Counted from the stretch's first letter, positions 54,091 through 62,525 are shown. The stretch: DNA of 64,000 nucleotides from an uncultured Alphaproteobacteria bacterium (GCA_937924895.1 CALEYP010000096.1:29161-93160); one strand, 5' to 3'. Numbers and translations are program-made. The notes: generated by a model not told the origin, from the sequence alone.

Positions 54091-54843
54091 ATGGGCAGAT
54101 TCGAAAATAAGGTTGTGTTGGTAACAGGCGGGGCCGGTGGGCTTGGCCGAGCTTCAGTATTGGCGTTTGCGGCAGAGGGGGCGTCAATTGTCTTTTCCTA
54201 TCACAGCAGCACGGCAGAGGCTGTGGATGAGGTTTGTCAGCAAGCGCAATCCCTAGGCGCTGCGATAGAAGCCTGCCGCGCTGATATCTCGCAATCAGCT
54301 GACGTGACCGCTCTTGTAGAGGCGGCTATGGCACGTTTTGGCCGTATCGATATTTTGGTGAATAGTGCTGGCTTATCACGAGATGACGCCTTCCTATCGC
54401 TCACAGAAGATGCTTTTGATGAGGTGATTGCTGTCAATTTGAAGGGCCCGTTTTTAGTCTCACAAGCCGTAGGTCGTCACATGGTGGCACAAGATTATGG
54501 GCGAATCATTAACATCTCTGCCACAACAGCAATTGTCGCGCGGGCAGGCAATGCAAATTATACCGCTGCTAAGGCTGGCTTGAATATGTTAACGCAATCC
54601 ATGGCCATAGAGCTTGGGCCGCATGTGACAGTCAATGCTGTCGGATTAGGGTTTGTTGATAGCCCCCTCGTGCGTACCTTATTTAGCAAAGAGGCATTGG
54701 AAGAGGCCGAACAATCTGTGCCAGCTCAGCGCATGACCAGCTATGAGGAAACGGCGTCGTTTATCTTAATGTTAGCATCTGATGATTGCCGCTTTATGAC
54801 GGGGCAAACCATTCCCTTTGATGGGGGGCGCGTAATGCGTTAA
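54091..54843 (+). CDS. Short-chain dehydrogenase/reductase (FabG-like)
   Basis: 250 aa classical SDR. VTGGAGGLGRASVLAF is the cofactor motif, NSAGLSRDD the NSAG motif, NISATTAIVARAGNANYTAAKAGL the Ser-Tyr-Lys catalytic set, and the tail MTGQTIPFDGG is FabG-like. In this operon it may oxidise or reduce the alcohol or ketone that is sulfonated or decarboxylated. ATG 54091 chosen over GTG 54079. Its stop overlaps the converging AlkB-like gene by four bases. Confidence 0.88.
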   Translation: MGRFENKVVLVTGGAGGLGRASVLAFAAEGASIVFSYHSSTAEAVDEVCQQAQSLGAAIEACRADISQSADVTALVEAAMARFGRIDILVNSAGLSRDDAFLSLTEDAFDEVIAVNLKGPFLVSQAVGRHMVAQDYGRIINISATTAIVARAGNANYTAAKAGLNMLTQSMAIELGPHVTVNAVGLGFVDSPLVRTLFSKEALEEAEQSVPAQRMTSYEETASFILMLASDDCRFMTGQTIPFDGGRVMR

Positions 54844-55862
54844 TGCGGCAGTCGCTTATCCATCACAGCAAACCAGAGAGGCGGCACAAAAGCCAGGGCG
54901 ATCATCACGGCATAATTGCCTGGCATTTCATGCTCTTCTGGGTTTTGCGATAATGCGGGGTAGGGGGTGCGTGCTGATTGGTGATGGTGCGAATGCAAGC
55001 CAATATTAAAGGTTGTCCAATCGCCAGCTGCATGCCGGCTATTCCAGCTATGTTGCGGGCCGATAGGCTCTCTTCTGCCAGTCTCATCAATGGCGCGCAT
55101 CAAACCATAATGTTGGATATAATCAACTGCTTCAGTCAGTAATAGCGCTACCACTGTTTGAACAGCCATAAAGAGCAAGCCTAACCAACCGGCAATGCCA
55201 AAGGCAACAATAAGACAGGCAAGCTGCAGGGCAGCATAATGAAGCATCCGGTTATGGCGGCTGATGAGCGGTTGCTTTTTATTTGTCAAACGACGCATTT
55301 CGATCTGCCAGGCGGAGCTGTAGGAGTCGATAACCACACGCCCAAAAAAGCGGTAAAACCCCTCACCGCGCCGGGCCGTCGCTGGGTCTTTATCCGTGCC
55401 GACATGAATATGATGACCGTAAATATGCTCGATACGAAAATGGCCATATTGCACGAGGACAAGTATGCCAACGCCAAGGGCGCGCCACGCAGGATTTGTG
55501 CGATGGATGAGCTCATGTGCAGCTGTCATGCCAATCGCCCCTGAAGCCATGCCAACAGCTAGCCCGTAATAGACGGCCATCTGCCATGTGCCTTCAAGGC
55601 TAGTCAAGCGCCACAGGGATGCCCCAATCAGAGCAAGAAGCAACGGTAAAATAATCGCAAGCGCTACATCATGAATGATGCGTGTTTGGCAGTCATCTGC
55701 TGGCTTTTGTAATTTGCGGGAGATGACATCATAGAGCGGGAGTAGCACCATCACATAGGGATAGACGAACAAGCTCAAAAGCGGGGTAACTGTTCCCTGC
55801 CAATTGACCATGCCCAATGCTGCCATAGACGCAAGGGTCAAGGGAAATAATAGATATGTCAT
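54840..55862 (-). CDS. AlkB-like membrane di-iron hydroxylase
   Basis: 340 aa integral membrane non-haem di-iron oxygenase with about six membrane segments. Histidine boxes: HELIH (116-120), EHIYGHH (145-151), and LHSHHH (about 287-292), plus VDYIQHYG matching the AlkB NYxxHYG motif. Alkane 1-monooxygenases have HSDHH at the third box, here HSHHH, so the substrate may differ (alkane, fatty acid, xylene-like side chain). No rubredoxin gene is visible within the window. Divergent gap of 124 bases to the sulP stop. Confidence 0.8.
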   Translation of the reverse strand: MTYLLFPLTLASMAALGMVNWQGTVTPLLSLFVYPYVMVLLPLYDVISRKLQKPADDCQTRIIHDVALAIILPLLLALIGASLWRLTSLEGTWQMAVYYGLAVGMASGAIGMTAAHELIHRTNPAWRALGVGILVLVQYGHFRIEHIYGHHIHVGTDKDPATARRGEGFYRFFGRVVIDSYSSAWQIEMRRLTNKKQPLISRHNRMLHYAALQLACLIVAFGIAGWLGLLFMAVQTVVALLLTEAVDYIQHYGLMRAIDETGRREPIGPQHSWNSRHAAGDWTTFNIGLHSHHHQSARTPYPALSQNPEEHEMPGNYAVMIALAFVPPLWFAVMDKRLPH

Positions 55863-55929
55863 GCGTCCACCCTCTCACAATATCAGAGCGCCCTCTAATG
55901 TAGCGAGATGGAATTTAACTTCAAGAAAA

Positions 55930-55954
55930 GGGCAGATATTTTTCATAACTGCCC
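55930..55954 (-). terminator. Terminator after sulP
   Basis: GGGCAG (55930-55935) pairs with CTGCCC (55949-55954) around a 13-base loop. On the minus strand it follows the sulP stop by 33 bases and is followed by TTTTCTT. Fits a factor-independent terminator with a short stem. Confidence 0.55.
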
Positions 55955-55986
55955 GTCTTTCCTGTAATGAGCTGGCTGCGTGTTGT

Positions 55987-57603
55987 TTAATGCCCGTTGG
56001 CAAAGGCGCCTGTCTTAACATTATAATCGACAGCAAGCTCATAGTCAGGGTCATCCTCACTATCAATGATGAGCTGACCAGACTTGGAGAGCAGCGCATG
56101 ACAGTCAGGGCTAAGATGACGTAATTTCACCTGCTTGCCTAATTCATGATATTTCGCGGCAATATCTTCGATGGCTTGCAAGGCGGATTGATCAACGACG
56201 CGCGAGGCGGCGAAATCAATAATGATAACGTCAGGGTCATCTTTCACCTGGAATAAATCACGGAAGCCTGTCACCGACCCGAAAAAGAGGGGGCCTTGAA
56301 TATCATAGACAATCGCCCCTTCTTCACGGTGAGAGGGGCGTTTTGAAGCATGAATATCTTTGGCTGCGTTCCACGCATAGACAAGTGCAGACATGATAAC
56401 GCCAACGACCACAGCAATCGCCAAATCTTCAGCGACTGTCACTGCGGTGACCACAATGATAACAAGACCGTCTGAGAGAGGAACTTTGCGAAGAATGCGT
56501 AAGGAGTGCCACGCAAATGTGCCAATCACCACCATGAACATCACGCCGACCAATGCCGCGATTGGGATTTGTTCAATGAGGGGAGAGGCAAATAGAATGA
56601 AAGACAGCAGGAATAACGCTGCTGTGATACCAGCCACACGGGTGCGTCCGCCAGATTTCACATTAATCATTGATTGACCGATCATAGCACAGCCACCCAT
56701 GCCCCCAAAGAAACCAGTGACGAGATTGGCTGCGCCTTGTGCCATACATTCCTGGCTAGCGCCGCCCTTTTGCTCTGTCATTTCCCCAACAAGGTTCAGG
56801 GTCAGCAAGCTCTCAATCAAGCCAATCGCAGCCAAAATAAGGGCGTATGGGAAGATAATGAGGAACGTTTCAAATGTGAAAGGCACAAGTGGAATGGCAA
56901 ATTCTGGCCATCCCCCAGCCAATGTTGCAAGATCGCCAACCCGTGGGACAGCGATGTCAAAGCCGAGTACGATGACAGTTACAATGCCAATGGCCGCGAG
57001 CGGCGCAGGGATGAATTTTGTCACTCGTGGCGCCTGCCAGATGATGAGCATTGTGAGGACAATGAGACCTAATGTGTAATATAATACAGGACCTTCCATC
57101 CACATTTTGGCACCATCTGGGCCTGCTATTTTGAATTGTTCGAATTGCGCAAGGCCAATCACAATGGCAAGACCATTCACAAACCCAAGCATGACAGGGT
57201 AAGGCACCATGCGAATAAATTTACCCCACCGCAATGCGCCAGCAATGAGCTGCAGGATGCCCATCAGAATAACCGTTGCAAATAGATATTGCACCCCATG
57301 GGTCATGACCAAAGAGACCATAACCACAGCCAGCGCGCCTGTCGCGCCTGAGATCATGCCTGGGCGCCCGCCGACGAGCGCTGTGATGAGGCCCACGATA
57401 AAGGCGGCATATAATCCAACGAGTGGCGCAACACCAGCCACAAAGGCAAAGGCAACGGCCTCTGGTACAAGGGCCAGTGACACGGTTAGGCCAGATAAGA
57501 CATCGACCGAGAGCTGCTTGCTCGATAGCGCGGGCCGAGACGCGTCGCTATAAAAGGGGCCAAGCAAAAAACGGGTCAATGATGAAGAAGACGGAGTGGG
57601 CAT
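55987..57603 (-). CDS. SulP-family sulfate permease with STAS domain
   Basis: 538 aa inner-membrane anion transporter with about 12-14 hydrophobic segments; SLALVPEAVAFAFVAGV and FVNGLAIVIGLAQ are typical of SulP. The cytoplasmic C-terminal STAS domain (about 430-520) reads IDFAASRVVDQSAL around the usual phosphorylation-site position. The family moves sulfate, bicarbonate or other anions. Its placement next to the PAPS operon suggests sulfate supply. A palindromic element with an embedded -10-like box lies upstream. Confidence 0.88.
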   Translation of the reverse strand: MPTPSSSSLTRFLLGPFYSDASRPALSSKQLSVDVLSGLTVSLALVPEAVAFAFVAGVAPLVGLYAAFIVGLITALVGGRPGMISGATGALAVVMVSLVMTHGVQYLFATVILMGILQLIAGALRWGKFIRMVPYPVMLGFVNGLAIVIGLAQFEQFKIAGPDGAKMWMEGPVLYYTLGLIVLTMLIIWQAPRVTKFIPAPLAAIGIVTVIVLGFDIAVPRVGDLATLAGGWPEFAIPLVPFTFETFLIIFPYALILAAIGLIESLLTLNLVGEMTEQKGGASQECMAQGAANLVTGFFGGMGGCAMIGQSMINVKSGGRTRVAGITAALFLLSFILFASPLIEQIPIAALVGVMFMVVIGTFAWHSLRILRKVPLSDGLVIIVVTAVTVAEDLAIAVVVGVIMSALVYAWNAAKDIHASKRPSHREEGAIVYDIQGPLFFGSVTGFRDLFQVKDDPDVIIIDFAASRVVDQSALQAIEDIAAKYHELGKQVKLRHLSPDCHALLSKSGQLIIDSEDDPDYELAVDYNVKTGAFANGH

Positions 57604-57644
57604 CAGGCTGGGCCTTTCAACAGAATAAAAAGCAGTATCGTTCC

Positions 57645-57670
57645 TGTCGCCTGCATTATAGAAGGCGACA
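57645..57670 (-). promoter_or_regulatory. Palindromic operator around a -10 box upstream of sulP
   Basis: TGTCGCCT (57645-57652) is repeated inverted as AGGCGACA (57663-57670) with a ten-base spacer. Read on the minus strand, the spacer contains TATAAT (57660-57655). A repressor binding this element would cover the -10 region of a promoter directed at sulP, whose start is about 52 bases downstream. No good -35 is visible, which suggests an activator or an extended promoter. Prediction by eye. Confidence 0.45.
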
Positions 57671-57762
57671 TGACTGCTGGCATGATGATCATAATGCTGT
57701 GCCGTGTCTTACTGGCTTTTGCGTATTTTGGCTAGCGTCAAGTGGTGTTTTTGCCCAAATCA

Positions 57763-57796
57763 CGTCAGAATTGTGAGATTTTGGCCGTCAGAATTG
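57763..57796 (+). promoter_or_regulatory. Direct repeat upstream of the peroxiredoxin gene
   Basis: CGTCAGAATTG occurs at 57763-57773 and 57786-57796, a 23-base period, about 110-140 bases before the peroxiredoxin start. Could be tandem binding sites for an activator of the prx-arsR genes; no matching regulator is known from the sequence. Confidence 0.35.
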
Positions 57797-57903
57797 CCCT
57801 TTTTGCGTAAGAGACACGTACGAAATAATACAAATGGCAGGGCTGGCTGGCTCTTTTGTCGAAATCTGCTATAGTACCGCAACCAACGTGATAAGGTAAT
57901 ATG

Positions 57904-58551
57904 ATGAATTATCCAGATACAGCAACATCTTTGATTGGCCGTCCTGCACCGTCTTTCGTCGCCCATTCGACCAAAGGCATGCTCAATCTTGAGGCTTTTG
58001 AAGGTAGCTGGGTATTGTTGTTCTGTCATCCAGCAGATTTTACACCTGTCTGCACGACTGAATTTATTTCATTAGCAAAGCATAAGTCAGAATTTGATGA
58101 ATTAGGCGTTGAGTTAGTTGGCTTATCGGTTGATAGCGTGTTTAGCCATTTAAATTGGATTGAATGGATTGAAGATTATGCGGGGATCACCGTGGATTTC
58201 CCTGTGATTGAAGATATGTCTATGAGCGTGTCTCAGGCCTATGGCATGATCGATGGCAACAGCGTGAATTCTGCGTCTGTGCGCGCCTGTTTTTTTATTG
58301 ACCCTGACCAGAATATCCAAGCTGTAATCCACTACCCTATGCAGGTGGGGCGGTCTGTTGAAGAATTATTGCGCGTTCAAAAAGCGCTTATCACAACTTA
58401 TCAGAATGATGTGTCTGTGCCTGCGGGCTGGCAGCCTGGTGATGAGGTGATGGAGACAACCGTAAACCAGATGATGGAAAAACCATCAGGATGGTTGAAG
58501 CGGACACTTGAAAAGGCTTTCACTTTCCATAACACTAACACAAAAGCATAG
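57904..58551 (+). CDS. 1-Cys (Prx6-type) peroxiredoxin
   Basis: 215 aa thiol peroxidase reducing H2O2, alkyl hydroperoxides or persulfides. HPADFTPVCTTE carries the peroxidatic Cys (Cys50 from ATG 57904) with its Thr/Pro partners; the conserved Arg and the late YPMQVGRSVEE helix fit Prx6. There are other cysteines (for example in RACFFI), but no canonical C-terminal resolving site. ATG 57904 has AAGG at a better distance than 57901. Ten bases from the ArsR-type regulator gene and next to sox genes, suggesting a role against sulfur-derived oxidants. Confidence 0.92.
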   Translation: MNYPDTATSLIGRPAPSFVAHSTKGMLNLEAFEGSWVLLFCHPADFTPVCTTEFISLAKHKSEFDELGVELVGLSVDSVFSHLNWIEWIEDYAGITVDFPVIEDMSMSVSQAYGMIDGNSVNSASVRACFFIDPDQNIQAVIHYPMQVGRSVEELLRVQKALITTYQNDVSVPAGWQPGDEVMETTVNQMMEKPSGWLKRTLEKAFTFHNTNTKA

Positions 58552-58561
58552 ATGGGATGTG

Positions 58562-58939
58562 ATGGCAGAATTAGAACGGCCAATAGAAGAAGCACAAGAG
58601 CTTGATCAGAGCACAAATGCGTTGATCATGATTTTCCATGCGCTATCTCACCCCGTTCGATTCTCCATATGCAAATTTTTGCTTACAAAGCCACGTTCTG
58701 TTTCAGAATTATGTGAGTTGTTAGAATTGAAGCAATATGCTGTTTCACAGCAGCTAGCCATCTTGCGTGCAGCAGAAATCTTAGATGCAGAGCGGCAATC
58801 ACGTTATATTATCTATTCATTGAAGAGTGATGCGGTGCGTCGCATATTACGCGTCTCTATGCGCAATGTCGGGCTAGATGATGGCGCTAAAGAGATTGCC
58901 CAAACGCCAAAAGCAAGCGGTTTCGCACGCATCATGTAA
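58562..58939 (+). CDS. ArsR-family winged-helix regulator
   Basis: 125 aa DNA-binding protein. FHALSHPVRFSICKFLL starts the fold, PRSVSELCELLELKQYAVSQQLAILRAA is the helix-turn-helix and DAERQSRYIIYSL the wing. Cysteines occur only at residues 37 and 51, so the usual dithiol pair of the sulfide sensors BigR/SqrR (one cysteine in the last helix) is not complete. Context between a peroxiredoxin gene and sox genes suggests a SoxR-like repressor of sulfur oxidation. ATG 58562 chosen; the frame opens upstream to 58508 inside prx. Confidence 0.88.
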   Translation: MAELERPIEEAQELDQSTNALIMIFHALSHPVRFSICKFLLTKPRSVSELCELLELKQYAVSQQLAILRAAEILDAERQSRYIIYSLKSDAVRRILRVSMRNVGLDDGAKEIAQTPKASGFARIM

Positions 58940-59246
58940 CCAGCCATCAGGCGTCTAAGTGAGGGTGAGCCTCATGTTTCAGTGTTTGCACTCTGGCTTT
59001 TCCATCACATATGCAAAATTTTTCATGGGTATCTGAAAAAAGTTGCCTAAATCATCATGCCTAAGCAGAGTAGGAGGAGGATTTGGGACCGGCATCTCAA
59101 TCGCGTTCACGGGCGCCTTTGCACATAAGTGGCTTACATAGCGATAGATGATGTGATGGTTCAACGGTTTGTGCAGTCTCCTGGGGGGGAGCTGCACATC
59201 ATTTCAGAGCACCCAGTCATAGGGTGCTGTCAAAAAGGGGGAGAAC
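58940..59246. other. Control region upstream of soxC
   Basis: 307 bases without a convincing gene; short frames across it show no protein-like features. It contains a weak hairpin TGAGG/CCTCA (58960-58974) just after the regulator gene and the 16-base near-palindrome at 59011-59026. The soxC ribosome site AAGGGGGAGA lies directly before its ATG. Confidence 0.5.
59011..59026 (+). promoter_or_regulatory. Near-palindrome, candidate operator of the sox genes
   Basis: ATGCAAAATTTTTCAT is symmetric at 14 of 16 positions and A/T-rich at its centre, the type of site bound by ArsR-family dimers. It lies 72 bases after the ArsR-type gene and about 220 before soxC. Its assignment to that regulator is inference from position. 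Confidence 0.4.
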
Positions 59247-60521
59247 ATGACGAAGAAGGGTCAGCAAGCTGGGTCTTTGTCGCGGCGTTCATTGCTAGGT
59301 GGCGCAGCTGCCATAGGCACGACAGCAGCATTAAAATCAGCAGGCGCATTAGAAGCCAATCCAGCGAATTTGCCACCAAACGTATCTGAGTGGACGCCGT
59401 ATCTTGGCGCTGGCGTCGATGCGAATCCCTATGGCGTGCCATCTGAATTTGAAAGCCATGTTGTCCGCCGGTCGGTGGAGTGGTTAACCGCCTCAACAGA
59501 ATCATCAGTGAATTTCACACCTTTGCAAGATTTGGAAGGGTTTGTAACGCCAAACGGCCTTTGTTTTGAACGCCACCATGGCGGCGTGCCAGAGGTAAAT
59601 CCTGTTGATTATCGTTTGATGATTAACGGTCTTGTCGATCGCGAGCTTATTTTTACATTGGATGATTTGAAGCGTTTTCCGCAAACTAATCGCTTCCACT
59701 TCCTGGAATGCGCCGCCAATGGTGGTATGGAATGGCGTGGCGCGCAGTTAAATGGCTGCCAATATACCTTTGGAATGGTGCATAACGTCCAATATACAGG
59801 GGTGAAGCTATCGGATATTTGCCGTGAGGTAGGTGTCAAGCCGGACGCAAGCTGGGTGATGGCTGAAGGGGGCGACTCAGCTGGTATGAACCGCTCTATT
59901 CCTATCGAGAAAATCTTGGATGATTGTATGATTGCTTATGCCATGAATGGTGAAGCGCTTCGTCCAGAGCAAGGCTATCCTGCCCGCCTCGTAGTGCCTG
60001 GTTGGGAAGGCAATATGTGGGTGAAATGGATACGCCGCCTTGAGTTTGGCGATATGCCGTATATGGCACGTGAGGAAACCTCAAAATATACAGATTTGAT
60101 GGCAGATGGCAAAGCGCGCATGTTTACGTGGGTAATGGATGCCAAATCAGTTGTCACCTCACCTTGTCCTGAAAAGGCGTTGATGGGCAAAGGGACACAA
60201 TTACTGCGTGGCCTAGCCTGGTCTGGTCGCGGCAAGATTGACCGTGTTGATGTGTCGCTTGACGGCGGTAAGAACTGGCAAACAGCTGAACTGCACGGCC
60301 CAGTTCTGGATAAGTGCCTCACACGTTTCACGCTACCTTTTGAATGGAATGGCGAAGAGCTTCTTATTCAGTCTAGAGCTATGGATGAGACAGGCTATGT
60401 GCAGCCGACAATCGGCGAATTACAAAAAGTGCGTGGTGTAAATTCAATCTACCACAATAATGCCATCGCAACATGGCAGGTTCATGCTGATGGGAGTGTA
60501 GATAATGTTAGACTTGGGTAA
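59247..60521 (+). CDS. soxC: Sulfane dehydrogenase molybdenum subunit SoxC
   Basis: 424 aa periplasmic molybdoenzyme of the sulfite oxidase family; with SoxD it oxidises the sulfane sulfur bound to SoxY. Twin-arginine signal SRRSLLGGAAA (about 12-22). The molybdenum-binding cysteine is in FLECAANGG (Cys155). The C-terminal half is the Ig-like dimerisation domain (SLDGGKNWQTAEL). Length and the AANGGMEWRG motif fit SoxC/SorA. The stop overlaps soxD by 17 bases, a firm operon sign. Confidence 0.93.
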   Translation: MTKKGQQAGSLSRRSLLGGAAAIGTTAALKSAGALEANPANLPPNVSEWTPYLGAGVDANPYGVPSEFESHVVRRSVEWLTASTESSVNFTPLQDLEGFVTPNGLCFERHHGGVPEVNPVDYRLMINGLVDRELIFTLDDLKRFPQTNRFHFLECAANGGMEWRGAQLNGCQYTFGMVHNVQYTGVKLSDICREVGVKPDASWVMAEGGDSAGMNRSIPIEKILDDCMIAYAMNGEALRPEQGYPARLVVPGWEGNMWVKWIRRLEFGDMPYMAREETSKYTDLMADGKARMFTWVMDAKSVVTSPCPEKALMGKGTQLLRGLAWSGRGKIDRVDVSLDGGKNWQTAELHGPVLDKCLTRFTLPFEWNGEELLIQSRAMDETGYVQPTIGELQKVRGVNSIYHNNAIATWQVHADGSVDNVRLG

Positions 60522-61182
60522 CATGATGATGAAGCCAGCTCTCTCAACAGCAAAGGCTATCATGGGCGGCTCTTTGCTCGCCTTGGTCCTTACATCGCCA
60601 ACCTTGGCATCTGATCGTCCCTTTAATCTTGGAAAGATTGCGACGGCTGAAGAAGTTGCTGGGTGGGATATTGACGTTCGTCCAGATGGAAAAGGGGCGC
60701 CAGTTGGTGCTGGTAACGCCATTGATGGTGAAGAGGTCTATGTGGAACTATGCGCTGGTTGCCACGGTGATTTTGGTGAGGCGGTTGATAATTGGCCTGT
60801 TCTTGTGGGCGGGGCTGATACGCTAGATTCTCACGATCCTGTGAAAACTACAGGAAGCTATTGGCCTTATGCGTCAACAATGTATGACTATATTTATCGG
60901 GCGATGCCATTTGGTGAAGCGCAGTCTTTATCATATGATGAAACATATCAAATTGTCGCATTCTTACTTTACATGAATGATATCATCGAAGATGATTTCG
61001 AGCTAAGTAATGAAAATATCGGCCTGATTGAAATGCCAAATAGAGATGGTTTCATGCTGCCAGATCCGCGTCCTGATGCGCAGCCTGTTAGCGGTGAGCC
61101 ATGTATGACAAATTGTGCGGTCTCTACAACGATCATCGGTCGGGCTCGTGATATTGATGTGACACCCGAAGAAGAAAGCTAG
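60505..61182 (+). CDS. soxD: Sulfane dehydrogenase cytochrome subunit SoxD, short single-haem form
   Basis: 225 aa exported cytochrome c. Signal peptide ending near PTLASD. One haem site only, CAGCH (Cys83-Cys86-His87), with [24 protein letters not shown] and PFGEAQSL typical of SoxD. The diheme SoxD of Paracoccus is about 380 aa, so the second haem domain is missing here. A C-terminal CMTNC may form a disulfide. ATG 60505 follows GGGAG by eight bases and overlaps soxC; ATG 60523 is an alternative. Electrons would pass to the next-encoded cytochrome c. Confidence 0.9.
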   Translation: MLDLGNMMMKPALSTAKAIMGGSLLALVLTSPTLASDRPFNLGKIATAEEVAGWDIDVRPDGKGAPVGAGNAIDGEEVYVELCAGCHGDFGEAVDNWPVLVGGADTLDSHDPVKTTGSYWPYASTMYDYIYRAMPFGEAQSLSYDETYQIVAFLLYMNDIIEDDFELSNENIGLIEMPNRDGFMLPDPRPDAQPVSGEPCMTNCAVSTTIIGRARDIDVTPEEES

Positions 61183-61193
61183 GAGTGGTAAGA

Positions 61194-61559
61194 ATGCGTA
61201 TTATCTTTGCAGTAATGGTTGCGCTATCTCTCGGTTCAGGCATGGCCCATGCAGGCGATGCTGCCAAAGGCGAGAAAGTGTTCAAGAAGTGTAAAGCCTG
61301 TCACGTTGTTGACAAAGAAAAGAACAAAACTGGCCCGCATTTGGTTGGAATTATTGGCCGTGAAGCGGCATCTGTTGCCAGCTACAAGAAATATTCAAAG
61401 GCGATGAAGGCAAGTGGTCTGGTCTGGGACGAAGAAACTCTAGACGGTTATCTAGCTGCGCCTAAGAAATATCTCAAAGGCACAAAAATGGCTTTTTCAG
61501 GCCTTAAGAAAGAGGCTGATAGAGCCAACATCATCGCCTATTTGAAGTCACTTCAGTAG
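61194..61559 (+). CDS. Class I cytochrome c
   Basis: 121 aa periplasmic mono-haem cytochrome. Signal peptide ending at AHAGD (about residue 19), haem site CKACH (Cys33-Cys36-His37), axial Met99 in GTKMAFSG, and lysine-rich surface, as in cytochrome c2/c550. Probable electron acceptor of SoxCD or SoxXA. ATG 61194 follows AGGAG by eight bases; the GTG at 61185 is within that site. Depends on Ccm maturation (ccmE at 38898). Confidence 0.92.
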   Translation: MRIIFAVMVALSLGSGMAHAGDAAKGEKVFKKCKACHVVDKEKNKTGPHLVGIIGREAASVASYKKYSKAMKASGLVWDEETLDGYLAAPKKYLKGTKMAFSGLKKEADRANIIAYLKSLQ

Positions 61560-61582
61560 GATTATATTTAGGAGACTGGCAA

Positions 61583-62506
61583 ATGGATCGGCGCCAATTT
61601 ATTCACTACTCAGCAGCCAGCGTCGCGCTCGCTGCCACGGCGACGACATCATTGCCAGTCTCTGCTCATCAAACTACACTACCAAATGGATGGCGGTTAA
61701 GCACATTCTCCGACGGGGAAATGCGCTTGCCTGTTTCTATGTTATTCCAAAATGTCCCAGCTGATGAGCTTGACGCCATCTTAGCTGCCACTGGCTCAGA
61801 TGGCACCGAGATGAGACGTCCCTTAAATGTTGTGCTCCTTGAGACAGGCGATAAAACCATTTTGTTTGATGCGGGGTCTGGAACCAATTTTTTATCAGGT
61901 TTAGGGGAATTGCCATCTGCTCTGGATGAAGCAGGACTGGATGTTGCTGATATCACCGACGTTGTCTTTACCCATGCTCATCCAGACCATATTTGGGGCA
62001 TTATGGATGATTTTGATGATCTCTTGATGCCTGATGCCCAATTTTATATCTCTGAGGCGGAATGGACCTTTTGGGATTCGGATGCGGCATTAGCTGCTAT
62101 GCCGGCTGGCCGCGAGAATTTTGCGGTTGGTGCCAAAAGTCGCTTTGACCTTATTCGGGACAATGTTTCATTATTTGCCTTTGGTGATGAGGTTCTGCCT
62201 GCCATTGAAGCTGTTAATTCAGTGGGACATACACCGGGCCATGCGGCCTTTACGATTCATGCCGGGGGCTCTCCTGTTATGGTGTTAGGCGATGCACTCA
62301 CTCATCCTGTGATTTCTTTTGCGCATCATGAGTGGGTGAATGAATCAGATATGGATGGTGTGTTGGCGGCCCAAACACGTCAACGTCTGCTCGATCAGAT
62401 TACCGCGGATGATATGCTGATTTCAGGATATCATTTGCCAGCGCCAGGTTTAGGCAAGGCTGAGAAATCAGGCTCTGCCTACCGTTACAACGCTATCAAC
62501 GCTTAA
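61583..62506 (+). CDS. SoxH-like MBL-fold metallohydrolase
   Basis: 307 aa exported metallo-beta-lactamase-fold protein. The twin-arginine-like start MDRRQFIHYSAAS suggests Tat export. Metal motif THAHPDHIWG, then SVGHTPGHAAF and VLGDALTH. Similar proteins (SoxH) occur in sox clusters, where their role is not essential and not defined. Twenty-three bases after the cytochrome gene and 19 before soxB, so it is co-transcribed. Confidence 0.85.
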   Translation: MDRRQFIHYSAASVALAATATTSLPVSAHQTTLPNGWRLSTFSDGEMRLPVSMLFQNVPADELDAILAATGSDGTEMRRPLNVVLLETGDKTILFDAGSGTNFLSGLGELPSALDEAGLDVADITDVVFTHAHPDHIWGIMDDFDDLLMPDAQFYISEAEWTFWDSDAALAAMPAGRENFAVGAKSRFDLIRDNVSLFAFGDEVLPAIEAVNSVGHTPGHAAFTIHAGGSPVMVLGDALTHPVISFAHHEWVNESDMDGVLAAQTRQRLLDQITADDMLISGYHLPAPGLGKAEKSGSAYRYNAINA

Positions 62507-62525
62507 AAAATAAGAGGACTGGACT

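Larger units (their letters stand above)
57604..57903. other. Divergent control region between sulP and the peroxiredoxin gene
   Basis: 300 bases without a gene. It holds an inverted repeat (57645-57670) on the sulP side and a direct repeat (57763-57796) on the peroxiredoxin side. TATAGT (57871-57876) could be a -10 for the peroxiredoxin gene but lacks a good -35. Confidence 0.5.

Noticed and set aside
56674..57553. Several plus-strand frames of 114-132 codons
   Set aside because: All are antisense to the membrane part of the SulP permease, and overlap each other.
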